A stretch of DNA of 64,000 nt from Calycina herbarum (Eukaryota; Ascomycota; Leotiomycetes; Helotiales; Pezizellaceae), in assembly GCA_001414485.1 (NCBI GenBank), contig LLEY01000206.1, positions 1 through 64,000 of the forward strand. Direction: 5' to 3'. The notes under the pieces were generated by a model. It did not search any database, was not told the origin of the DNA, and saw nothing but the letters and a program-made list of their open reading frames with translations. This document shows positions 34,958 to 45,194 of this stretch, in pieces. A program made the translations under genes and the position numbers. Position 1 is the stretch's first letter, and each line of letters opens with the position of its first letter.

Positions 34958-36260
34958 ATGCGTTCCACATTCCTTATTTTGGCTTCATGCCTTTCTTTGT
35001 GTCACCAATCTCAAGCCGTATTCAATATCGCTTCCTCGTGCGACGGTAAAACATCCAAGAGCACATTGACGACGCTACTGAGATGGCTAGAGGTATGCAT
35101 CACGATCTCTTCTGGGTATTTCTCACTAACTAATGATCCAGTTGCTGCCGAGACTCTTAAAGCTAAAAAGATAAGAGATACCTTAGGGAGCGACGCGGGT
35201 TTCGGCAAAGGACTCTACCCAAACCTCTTCGAAGACGGCGATCGTGCGACAATTGTTGGTGAGCCCGCCGCTTCACATAAATAAATAAAAAGGGAAACCA
35301 ACTGACGAAAATTCTCAGAATACTTCGAAAAAGCCGCCGCTCTGAAAGACACAACATTCGAAATCGACATCCAATGCAACGAAGACAGCGTAAAATGGCC
35401 AGGCGAAAACAAAGAAGAATTCCCCAACGGACCAATCCCCGACAAAACCACAGATGTAGACACAATGTTCTACTTAGACGACTTCCGCTTGGAAGAGGAT
35501 GAAGGCACAATGTTGATATGGCTGAAGAACCCCGATCCCGTCGAACTTCCAAGAAAGACAGTGTGCGAAAGAGGTGCTTTGGCATACACCGTCAACGGTT
35601 TTCTCACGGAGGTCGGCGATATGAGCGCGGATCTGAGCAACCAAATCCGGATCATTCTTTGCCCTTTCATATTTACAGATCAAGGATATGACACGCGACG
35701 AATTCCGGATATATTCAAGGACGGACTAGAAAAGGGGAACGCAGTACTAGATTTTATTGAACCAATTAGCGCCACTCTCCTTCACAAATTTATGCACACG
35801 ACCCCTGTTTCAAGGCCCAGTAAGTGCCTCCGGTAGTTCATTATTTTGTATCACTGACTAATGAAATACAGTCGATGAGGATGCATGTGGGAAAATCTCT
35901 GATGAACTGAATAAAGATGGCGAAAGGGCTTATGGACTAGGCAGGTGTCGCGACTTGAAGAAAACAAATCCTAAAGCGACAGCCACAAATGCCGATTCAT
36001 ATGAGCTCTTAGGGGTTGCATTATCATTGCAGTTCAGGGAGCCGGAGAGAGGCGGTCTGCAATTCACGTGGTCTACGGGAGCTGTGCGCATGGGAGATGA
36101 AGGAAGGAAGGATTATCTTTCGTATGTACCACCACGCAAGCCCAACGCTATAGGGCTTGACGCAATGGTTGCCGCAAGTGATATGCTCGCTGGGAAAAAG
36201 CGGGAGTTCTTGGGGCAGAGGGGGCAGAACCAAAATGGGTGGAAGACCTTTTTTGCTTAA
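34958..36260 (+). CDS. Metallopeptidase-like secreted protein, altered HExxH, one frameshift
   Basis: Four exons: 34958-35092, 35142-35258, 35319-35819, 35872-36260; 380 residues if one A is restored in the run at 35048-35051. Without it the frame that fits the first splice junction (NIQEHIDDATEMAR) cannot follow SSCDGK. Signal peptide MRSTFLILASCLSLCHQSQA. The fold resembles fungal proteins of the deuterolysin/lysine-specific metallopeptidase superfamily: an N-terminal helical segment, a central domain and the late ATATNADSYELLGVAL block. The zinc site reads LLHKFMH where the family has HExxH, so the catalytic Glu is Lys (GAA to AAA would be a single G-to-A change). The protein is probably catalytically inactive, or the family call is too generous. 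Confidence 0.65.
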
Positions 36261-36944
36261 TTTGAGAGTAGAGGATTAGGAAGTTAGGATATGTCATTAC
36301 TTAAAGTAGCTTTATCCGTTTCAGTAGAAAGAATGAAGACAAAGCTCGCCAAAGGGTTTCTTTAATATATGAAAGCATCGAATAAATAGCAAATTGAAAA
36401 TGAAAAAAACGGAAGCAAGAGAAATTGATGTTACTCAGTCATTTTTAATTTCGTAGGCATTATATCAAATAGTTAGCAAAATTGAGAATATTTTCCGAGA
36501 GTTTTCGCAGAATCAGAAGCACAGCTTCTCAATTGCCTTAGACCTTTTGGATTGATGACTATGATTGTCCGAGGGCATGTCGCACAATAAGAACTTGACC
36601 AGGGTGTACGAAAGTGGTGGTTCCTGGCTGAGAGCTCACTGAGCGATGAGGCATAAATGGAATTATATGGATGCCTACGCAAGAAGGAAAATCAAAATAG
36701 TACAATGAAGGTTAGGAGGATAAAATAGACATGGATTATCATACGCAAATTGTTACAAGAGTAAAGTTCGTACCTAGTTTTTATTCTGGTACGCTCAAAA
36801 ATAGGCATTAAAGCTAAACCGAGCTAATGCCTCTACCTTGTCTAGACAGAAAAAGAACGATTCGGACTGAAAGGAAGGATATGGGGAGGTAAATGCATAA
36901 CCCACTGGTGTAATGACGGTGGCAGCATAACCCAGGGTTTGGAA
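36261..36944. other. Intergenic, no gene seen
   Basis: Short spacer between convergent genes; presumably the two 3' UTRs. A 69-codon minus frame at 36473-36682 has no supporting features. Confidence 0.5.
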
Positions 36945-38097
36945 TCAATCGTCAGGATTACCAAGATCCCATGACGATGTTAACTGGCCTCCACAATATT
37001 CGCATATTTCTTCCCATTGGCACTCGCCACAAGCTTCACAATGCCGTCTTCGCTGGTCCCCGCAAAAGCAGCAGAAAGGACAATGCCTGCAGTTTCTGCT
37101 ACTCTCCCATCGATGGTGGCAAAAGCTGTAATAAATTATCTCTTCTCCAGATGATTCGATGTCATCAAGATCAGTTGAGCCTTCAGAACCAGAGTCTTCC
37201 AGAAGCTCGAATCTTTCGGTTGCCTTTCTCTTGACATTCATCTTCTCTGGTGTTCTCTTGACCTTTGTTCTGAGACTCATTTTGTGGGTCTTGGGATGAG
37301 ACTTTGCTTTTGGTTTTTGCCTGCTCTTTACCCTGAGACATGTTGGAATTTCGGGATCGCTGTAGATGTCGAAAGGCCCGTTTGCCCTTTGCTTGGTCTT
37401 CTTACTTTTCTTTGCAGCGGTTGTTTTCTTTGTTTTCTCTTGCTTTTCATCTTGAATACCCAGTGCCATCCTAAAAAGATAGCGCATCATGCTCGCTCTC
37501 ATATCGGGACTTAGCTTTTTCTCGGTCCATGCAATCCTCCAAGCTATGAGCTTTTTATATTTGTTGAACGCGTCATCGTCTGGTATCGGAAAGGTTTCTC
37601 GCGGATTTACTGATTTGATCGAATGTTCGTGAAAGTTGGGTACGGGTGCTCCAAATGGCCCTCGAGATTCTCTCGGGAAAGCACTAATCATGATACGCAT
37701 TAGCTTTTCCTTGAGTTCTTCAGAGGCGAGGAGTTCCGAGACCGTATCATATTCGTATTGGCGCCGTTGTTTTGCCTTCTCATTATCCACCAGTTTATAC
37801 CAATGACGTGTTCGGTATTGACCACGGAGATGGCTTCCGAAGCAGGAGTTCACTCGAATGCCCGAATGCCCGAACGCCCAAAGAAAGATCTCAAGTCGAA
37901 AAGGGGGTTGAGGCAGCTGCAATCACAGCCAACACCAGATTGTGATAGCGAGTGGATCTTTTGAAAGGCATGATATTAGCGCAAAGCAAACGAAAGGATG
38001 GAGGAAAGAAATGAGAGAAGTTCCTTCGCCTTACCTCAGTCTGAAAGGTCATCCTTGGCTTGTTTCGGCCTTTTGGTCTCTTCGGCAGCTTTGACAT
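36945..38097 (-). CDS. Lys-rich protein with C-terminal CxxC zinc-ribbon-like region
   Basis: Two exons, 38035-38097 and 36945-37916, join to 344 residues. The start (MSKLPKRPKGRNK) is basic. The middle has a helical segment (about residues 65-160) and a long Lys-rich tract with AAKKSKKTKQR and SRQKPKAKSH, typical of nuclear or nucleolar proteins. An acidic Ser/Asp/Glu patch (DSGSEGSTDLDD) precedes a cluster of Cys pairs (C-x6-RNCRHCPFCCFCG...CEACGEC...CEYCGG), at least four CxxC-type knuckles that could bind two zinc ions. Family not recognised; a role in RNA or chromatin binding is inference. The first intron was chosen by GT-AG fit, and a different 5' exon is possible. Confidence 0.6.
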
Positions 38098-39518
38098 GGT
38101 GTTGTTGACTTTGTGAGGTGTGAGGTTACTCCGTTTGTTTGTTCTCCGTTTGTTTGTTTTCCGAAAAAGAAGAAAAAGAGACGCAACGTGATTCTTGGCA
38201 AAGCGCCTCGTCACGTGCTTGCTCCTTTCTTCGGGAACAACCACATCCACCACAATCAACATCACCTTGATTTTATTGAAACCTGCTGCCATGAAAGCCT
38301 CCAATTCCAAGGACACCGAGATGTGGAATCAGGGTAACCCTAGCTCACAAACAATTCCTCCGGTTCGAGGTTACCTCGCTAATCTCGTCTTCAAGCTGCC
38401 TCCTCCTTCAGCTCCCCTTCAGCTCTCCTTCAGCTCCCCTTCCCAATCCTGCCCGATAAGCCGGCAAAGTCTTCGAATGTCGATTCAAAACTGGGAATTG
38501 CATACAATGGTGGCATATATACAGGTTGCAAGGCCCGAATACCGATTCGCCAGTGCCACGCTGTGAATCAACATTGTCGGGTGGTTGGAAAGAGATCAAT
38601 GCCTGTGTTGCCTTACTCAAGCACTGTTGCCGTCATCTGACAATCAGCATTCATCAGCATTCATCAGCATTGCGACTCTTGGATCTGTTCAAGCCCAGGG
38701 CTCGATTATCCCAACCATTCTGCCGGTTTCCCCCAGCACTCGAGATTCCCAATTGGGAGCGGAACCTCGAACTCCACGACTTCACACCAGTTGGACAAGG
38801 TCGCAGAGCCTGTGCATGCATAATCTGGGGAAGAGGACACGGGAGAACGGTCCATCGGCGCCAGATAGTGCCTCACATATACGCTCTGCGGAACCTTATT
38901 CTGTCATTGGTCGGCAGTCCCTTCAAAAGAGCTTCTGGCTTGGGCGAACGTTTCCATCCTGCAACACTGCTTTTCTTGTTCCCTTTTTTGTTGCTATATG
39001 TCTATTCCTTCATGTCTATATCTGATACTCATGCGCATTTTCTTTCCACTAGCACTGTATATGGGAGGTGCAATTTCTACACCAATCAGTTTTTTGATCG
39101 CCACTTTCAAATCCCCATTTCTTTCTCGGATCTCGGCGCCATGGCAATACACTTTTGATTGCCCCGATGAGCACATGGCTTGAAATAAATTGCGGTTGAA
39201 TTCACAAACCTCAAAATATCTCCAGTCTATGGTACTCTCGATTATTGCGGAATGTGGCAGCCGGGAGTTGTCTCCTTGTTGATCATTTACCCAGTTGGAC
39301 TATGCCGTGGGATTGGTCTCGAAAGCGGAATCACAGATGAATACAGTCCCGAGATGCAGGAGATTTTCTCATTCGGTGGAATATATCTTCGCCGCCTTGG
39401 GCTACATTTTGGATGGTGGAGGTGAGTATATTTTTATATATATTATGTGCCCCTTTTCTATCTATTCCTTACCCCTTTCACTGCAAACTCCCTCCTCATA
39501 TCCAAGCATTTATTCAAT
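38098..39518. other. Intergenic, divergent promoter region
   Basis: Shared upstream region of the CxxC protein gene and the AA9 gene. Overlapping plus-strand frames at 38526-39158 and 38585-39025 have no motifs. A short triple repeat of ATTCATCAGC lies near 38645-38670. A TATA-like tract sits just before the AA9 gene. Confidence 0.5.
39428..39445 (+). promoter_or_regulatory. TATA-like tract of the AA9 gene
   Basis: TATATTTTTATATATATT about 75-90 bp before the AA9 start codon, followed by a C/T-rich leader. Core promoter by position and composition only. Confidence 0.4.
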
Positions 39519-40235
39519 ATGATGTTCCAAGACGCCCTTTTTCTTGCGTCGCTCGCCTCTGTGGCATCAGCTCATACCATCTTCTCGCAGCTCGTCGCCG
39601 GAGGAACAACTTATCCCGTCAGTTACGGCATCAGAACTCCAAGCTACGATGGCCCAATTCAAGATGTAACAAGTCAATATGTTGCATGCAATGGAGGTCC
39701 AAACCCAACGATGTCCTCGTCCGCAATAATCAACGTCACAGCCGGCGAAACGGTCAAGGCATCATGGCGACACACTCTTACCAGCACTGCCGCCGATGTC
39801 ATCGATTCTTCTCACAAAGGTCCAACAATAGCCTACCTCAAGAAAGTCACCGACGCAACGAAGGACTCAGGCATGGGATCTGGCTGGTTCAAAATCCAAG
39901 AGCAGGGCTACAATCCATCCACACAAAGTTGGGCTGTGACGGAGCTCATTGCCAATGCTGGCTTGCAGAGTATCACCATTCCATCCTGCATTGCAGATGG
40001 CCAGTATCTGCTTCGCGCCGAACTCATTGCTCTCCACGGTGCCGGCTCTTCGGGAGGTGCTCAACTATACATGGAGTGTGCTCAGATAAATGTTAAGGGT
40101 GGGAAGGGCACAGCGACGCCGAGTACTGTTTCGTTTCCTGGGGCGTATAAGGCGACTGATCCTGGAATTCTTATCAACATTTATCAAACGCTCAGCAGTT
40201 ACACCATACCTGGGCCAGCTTTGTTCAAATGTTGA
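39519..40235 (+). CDS. AA9 lytic polysaccharide monooxygenase
   Basis: Copper enzyme that oxidatively cleaves cellulose or related glucans outside the cell. Intronless, 238 residues, matching a catalytic domain without a carbohydrate-binding module. The signal peptide (MMFQDALFLASLASVASA) is followed directly by HTIF, so the mature protein starts with the copper-binding His of the histidine brace. The second His is in SSHKGPTIAYL and the axial Tyr in QLYMECAQI. The C-terminus SSYTIPGPALFKC is the usual end of the domain. Two adjacent ATGs (39519, 39522) are possible starts. A GT-AG intron-like segment after the stop (about 40265-40335) opens a further frame, but it does not look like a CBM1. 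Confidence 0.93.
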   Translation: MMFQDALFLASLASVASAHTIFSQLVAGGTTYPVSYGIRTPSYDGPIQDVTSQYVACNGGPNPTMSSSAIINVTAGETVKASWRHTLTSTAADVIDSSHKGPTIAYLKKVTDATKDSGMGSGWFKIQEQGYNPSTQSWAVTELIANAGLQSITIPSCIADGQYLLRAELIALHGAGSSGGAQLYMECAQINVKGGKGTATPSTVSFPGAYKATDPGILINIYQTLSSYTIPGPALFKC

Positions 40236-40824
40236 GGATGGTATGGATATGGGTAAATGTCATGGTAAGTTTGCAATTTTAATTCTGTTCATTGCTTCTG
40301 TCAAGATTGGAAATTAATTCGTCTATTTTGTTCAGTTCCTGCCAGTATGCGCAATTTAATCTGTCCGATTCCACTGCTACGACGAGATATGTGTCTTTGG
40401 TGTCGGGTTACGTCGTTTTGTTGTGGTCTCATCTAGCGAGGAACGACTCGTTGTCAAGTTGAGCGCGGGGTTGAGTTGGGGTTATAATATTTGCGTGTTT
40501 GTACATATTGCTAGCTTTGTTGAAGCACGTCTTATCTAGTTATTTTCACCTATGGTTGTATATACATCCCCTTAAATATAAGACCATCTCGTTGTCCCAA
40601 GTGGGCTCTCGAATTTGTCTTTTTTTTTCCAACCACCTCTGTGGGGCAACCATGGCCCAGTACACCGCGTCACTCCCCCGACGTTCATACTCATCGCTTT
40701 TTTCACTTCTGGTACTATGGAGGCATTATGATACCGTACCAAAACTCCTTTGATTTGATTCTATCCATTGCATGCACATACAGAGTTTCTGTGATCCCCC
40801 CTCCATCTCCCATTTATCATCCCA
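40236..40824. other. Intergenic, no gene seen
   Basis: Convergent 3' sides of the AA9 gene and the isocyanide synthase gene. No motif or coding frame recognised. Confidence 0.5.
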
Positions 40825-43318
40825 TCAGTTAATGTGGATTCTCCATAACTCCCTTGGCGAGTTTGGAATGAACCCAGATCTAGTATGCATCATACTAATA
40901 TTATCACTCAAAATCAAATCTCCCTCAATCCACTCATGATAATAACAGACTCTGCGGTCGTATAGAAGATTATCTATCACATCCGTAATGTGCTTACTCT
41001 CCTCTGCACTGACATCGTCGATGATCACTTCTGTTGGATCGAAGATTGTTCTAGATGTTGGCCAGGGTTCGTGGTAGCGGATACATGGTGTTGAGAGGGC
41101 GGGGTGGGGTTCTACGAGGGGAAGTCGACGGATTATCGCGTTGTCGAAGGCTGTTGTTGAGACGGTCCAGGTGTGCTTTTGGAGTGTTTCGAGGGTGTAG
41201 GGTTTGGGGAGGAGGGAGAAGAGGAGGCGGGAGGAGGCGATGAGGGTTAGGCCGCAGGCTTTTGGTGAGGGTGTAGCGACTGTGAACCATTGGAATCTGC
41301 ATCTTGGTTAGTACCATATTTTCAGTCTGGAGGTGGGGAATATACTTCGGTGGTTGGGGTACTACTTTATCCTCGTCATTCTCATCCTTTACGATGGTTG
41401 TTTTGAATAGTCCATCGAAATGGAAGGGCATTGGCTCAGCGCTCAAAACATTGTTCAATCCTCCACCTTCACTACCTGCATCCTTTACAACCAATACCTC
41501 TCCGAATTTCCAAGGCATCACATCGCCCATCTCTCGAGCTTTCGCGGTAAACAATGGAAGATCAGTGGTATTCTTAAATCCCCTTAATACGATCGGAGAA
41601 TTGTATTCCGCCAACTTCCTAATCTTCTGCATATCGATAAGCTCCATTCCAAGTTGCCCCTCTTTATTCTTCGGGCTCACAACCACACCACAGGGGTGAA
41701 TTGGCAAAACATCGATTTCTACACCTTCCCAGGTGTATAAATCGGACTTCTTTCGGTAGTATGAGGGTCTATCATTTCGATAGATCAGTTCATAAGATGG
41801 ATCAGATGAGAAGTTTGATTTATGTGCGAAGCGCCAGCTTCCGTCGAGTTCAAAGGCGGGGGAACAGTGCCAGGGTGTTGTGTAGGAGGATGCGCCGGTC
41901 AGGAGGGTGATGGGGAGTTTGTAGAGGGACTCGGATTCGTGGATTGAGATGCGGATGGAGGTTGGGAAGGTGGATTGGAGGGCTAGTGCGAAGGCCTGGA
42001 GTTTTCGTTGTTAGCTTTTTGGTTCTTTGCTGTTTTCCATCGCAGTCTGGAGTTTGGAACTTTATGGTTTTGGGGCTTCAGTGCTTGAGGCTATGAGCAA
42101 TAGCATCATCCTGGAGCCAAGCTCTGAAGTTTCAATCTTGCTGTGTCCAATTTGGAAATTTGGGTATCAAAAGTCTAGAAATTTTTGCTTACAGCTCCTC
42201 GTTCAATCATTTTCTTTGCAACTTTCTCATTCATCTTCTTCACTTGGCTTTTGCTTTTCCCTTGTCTGGTTGGTTCATGGGCTAAATCAGTGGTGAGGAA
42301 TTTGATGTATCCACGATATGTCATTAGCGAGTTGATTTGGTGCTTCAATTCGTGGTTGACGTCGAAGTCTTTGGGCAAATATTTGGCGACCATTTCGGAT
42401 CTGTACCAGCTAGCGTTGGCGAGGTAGTCTTCTAAGGTTTTTGGCTCTGGGCAATCGTCTGATATGAGCTTGCTGAGACGCGCAAGAGAGATGTGGGTGA
42501 ATTTTTCGGCAGCGAGCGCTCTGAGACAGGATCCGTAGTTCCATACTTCTGTTTCTGTTACGCCTAGAAGATCTAAAATTCTTTGTCAGTTCCAGTTGAT
42601 CTTCTCATTAGTTGAGAAATATGTCAAGCAACTCACCATTATATACAAGTCCATCCGAAACGATGCTCAAGGTGGTTCCGGGGTAAACCTCATCAATCTG
42701 AGCACAAAGACCATCAAGTGTAGCAAGTGCAAGTTCCTCTCCCATATCAGGAAGAACACCAAGAACTTTATCGATTTTGTTTGGCGATTTGAAAGGAAAC
42801 GCTGGAAGAACAATATGAATTGGTTGTTTGCGTGCTACTTGTGATTTGACAAGTCTGGTCATAACAGATCGGTCAATTGATTTCCTTGTTGTAGGGGAAT
42901 ATGACTGCAAAATGTTGATTATCTTGTTGGCGAGCTCATCATTTTCCGCTGAAGAGGTTTCTAGCTCGGTTGTTGCTCTTTCAACCAATAAAGTTTCGAC
43001 CGTTGGGGTTCCATCATCACCATTTTCTGTGGCTGCTGTAGAAAAACTCTCATAACTTGCTGTTGAATGTGTTGAGTCGCTGCTGTAGCCTTCGCTCTCA
43101 CTCGTTGGGGGAACATTCGACCTTTGCTTTGAGACTAGTTGGTTGTTTGGCTTTTCGTTTGCTGAAAGGTGAGGTCTTTCGGATAGGATGTTCCATAAAT
43201 TGGATGGGTGGCCAACTTGCTGTGTGTTTTCGATTTGCCGCCGATTTTCTGAAAGGATATTCCACAAGTTTGAGGGGTTATTTGGGATCGAAACTGAAGA
43301 CTCGGCAGTTGAAGACAT
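40825..43318 (-). CDS. Isocyanide synthase (DIT1/PvcA) fused to TauD-like dioxygenase
   Basis: Exons on the minus strand 42637-43318, 42193-42572, 41346-41995 and 40825-41296 join in frame to 727 residues. The N-terminal ~110 residues are low-complexity with a duplicated PSNLWNILSE. Residues from about 120 to 430 are the DIT1/PvcA domain: VLPAFPFKSPNKIDKVLG, LPDMGEELAL, IVSDGLVYND, and later ISIHES. This family converts an amino-acid amine (Tyr or Trp in known members) to an isonitrile. Residues from about 470 to 727 form a Fe(II)/2-oxoglutarate TauD/PvcB-like oxygenase: HFD (His546, Asp548), distal His708 in MMHTRSG and Arg723 in LWRIHIN. Fused proteins of this order are known among fungal isocyanide synthases; the product is unknown. 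No signal peptide, so cytosolic. It is divergent from the FAD monooxygenase, with 1.9 kb between. Confidence 0.9.
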
Positions 43319-43704
43319 GATTGTAGATATTATACAAAGTTGCAAGAAGCTGGGTAAGGTAGCAATTGAAATTGGAAGGTTGAAAACTTATTTTATCCGG
43401 TGCTAGGAGTAGTTATATATTCAACTCCCTTACTCTAACTAGGACTCAGTTCCACATCCCTCCCACCGACCACGCCGAGTCGCGCATATCCATATCCCTA
43501 GCAGTTTTTTACAAAAACATTTTTGAATCGCATACTTACATAATTCCCAGCTTGAGATTTGAAAGGGGGATCCATCCGTTCTCACCTGCCGACGTTCGAG
43601 TCCACATTTGATATTTGCCACATTTACTCGGGCCAATTTGGAACTCACCTTCCCCATTTCAAGGATCCCGTTCGGATGCCAAGTAAACAAACGAGGGTGT
43701 GAGG

Positions 43705-43800
43705 TACTAAACCCCCCCTCAACTGTCTGTCATGTGCAAGGGTAGTTTGGCTGTGAAAATGTCTGTGCGTCTACAGACAGTTAAGGGGGGGCGGATAGTA
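43705..43800 (+). repeat. Small TIR element (MITE-like), copy 1
   Basis: Ends in inverted repeats: TACTAAACCCCCCCTCAACTG at the left and, as reverse complement, TACTATCCGCCCCCCCTTAAC at the right, both continuing into CTGTCTGT. The ~40 bp core (CATGTGCAAGGGTAGTTTGG...) is nearly identical, in opposite orientation, to copy 2 at 52362-52466. TA at both ends would fit a Tc1/mariner-type target. Confidence 0.75.
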
Positions 43801-45005
43801 CTGTATGGCACCTGCCCTTCCATGAATGCAGATCAGAACCTGGTCGATGGGGAAGTTCTCTTCTGACAGCTGGTTGATGTGGAAGTAATTTGGTAGAGAT
43901 TCTCGCGCAAAGCAATTGTATTGGTCACTCCAAATGGTACTAATTGCTGTCACTTTTTTACTCAAAGTATTTGCTATGTGGTTTGATCATGATGTACTTT
44001 TTACAAATCTGGAGTCGTATATTTTCAGTAGGTCCACTCAATTGACTTTTTAGCTTCCATGCTCGATTTCTGGAGGGTACTCTAAAATCAGGTTAGTGTT
44101 ACATCATCTGATCCTTTTGGATTTTAGGATTCCAGGTTACGTCGTTTCCCCGTTTCCCGTCCCCTTGACGGTTTCCAATCGTTTCGTGCTTTCCAGGATA
44201 CTAACGTACGAGCCTACAGGCAAAAATGCGCGACGGGGGGGTTTAAAGGAGTTACCCGCGGATAGAGTACTTGTACCCGGATCACGACTCGGAATATCAT
44301 TCGATTGGCGAGGGGGTGGATTCGCAATATGCACGTTGTAAGATCCCTTTTTAGAAAAAAGGCTTGGGAGATCCATACAATTATGGATACGATCTCAAAT
44401 GGACCCTCTTATCATGCCCGGAAGTGAACCACAAACGGAGAAAGTTGCAACACCACGGGAAAGTTTCGGTAGGACTGGTACTTTTTTTGCTGATATATTT
44501 TTTGTCAGCAGCAAGGAAATATTTCGGGATTACGAAGTTCAAGTAAGAATGAGGTGACTTTCGAAAACTTGTATCAAAAACTCTTGTGTTTTAACTTCTA
44601 GATCTCTCTAAAGCTTGGACGAGATTAGATCTATCAACTTCCGGAAGTAGATGAGTCTAAAAAGCCTATCCACAGACCATCAGAACCTTAAATCCCCCCG
44701 CATTATGCACAAAAAGACGTTGGGACGGGTAGGGTAACTCTAGCTATTTCCAGTAAATGCAGGCACCAAATGTAAAATTCAACCTCGGCTCCCCCGAAAT
44801 TTTCTAAAACTTCCAAGAAAGATTTATAAGCACACTTAAGTGGGGTTTTTTCATCCTGCGTCAATCGTGGAGTTGACATCGAATGACATCTTTGTAATTT
44901 GGTCGGTTGATTAACCGGAGAATGCCGGGAATTGCCTTGGGTTTGTAACAGGAAGGTTGGTTGGTTTAATTGGGATGCGGAAGATATGGGTTGTGCCACC
45001 ATGTG

Positions 45006-45013
45006 TGTGCTCA
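45006..45013 (+). promoter_or_regulatory. TGTGCTCA, Mac1-type copper-response-like motif
   Basis: One exact TGTGCTCA about 180 bp upstream of the FAD monooxygenase start. From memory this is the element bound by the copper-sensing regulator Mac1/MacA in Aspergillus fumigatus, and some fungal isocyanide clusters are induced by copper starvation. A single 8-mer can occur by chance; I found no second copy in this spacer. Confidence 0.3.
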
Positions 45014-45194
45014 AGTTTCCGACCACTAGGCATATCTGAAATGAATACCCGGTGGGAATCTTTCTTTGTAAAACTTCTAAACCTACTTGCATTCAAACTC
45101 ACCACATAGAGATTTTGTACTATTGTTCATTTCGTTGTCACTGCGTGTTTTTTTTCGTCAACATTAGCAAGGAAGAAAAGAAATCATCTCAAAA

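Larger units (their letters stand above)
43319..45194. other. Intergenic between isocyanide synthase and FAD monooxygenase genes
   Basis: A 1.9 kb divergent promoter region. It contains a ~96 bp TIR element (43705-43800) and one TGTGCTCA (45006-45013). Small frames at 44.1-45.1 kb have no motifs. Confidence 0.6.

Noticed and set aside
39413..40096. 227-codon frame overlapping the AA9 gene
   Set aside because: Shadow in another frame of the clear LPMO coding sequence.
40265..40445. Possible extra exon after the AA9 stop encoding a CBM1
   Set aside because: GT and AG are present, but the downstream frame lacks the CBM1 cysteine and aromatic pattern, and the LPMO already ends normally.
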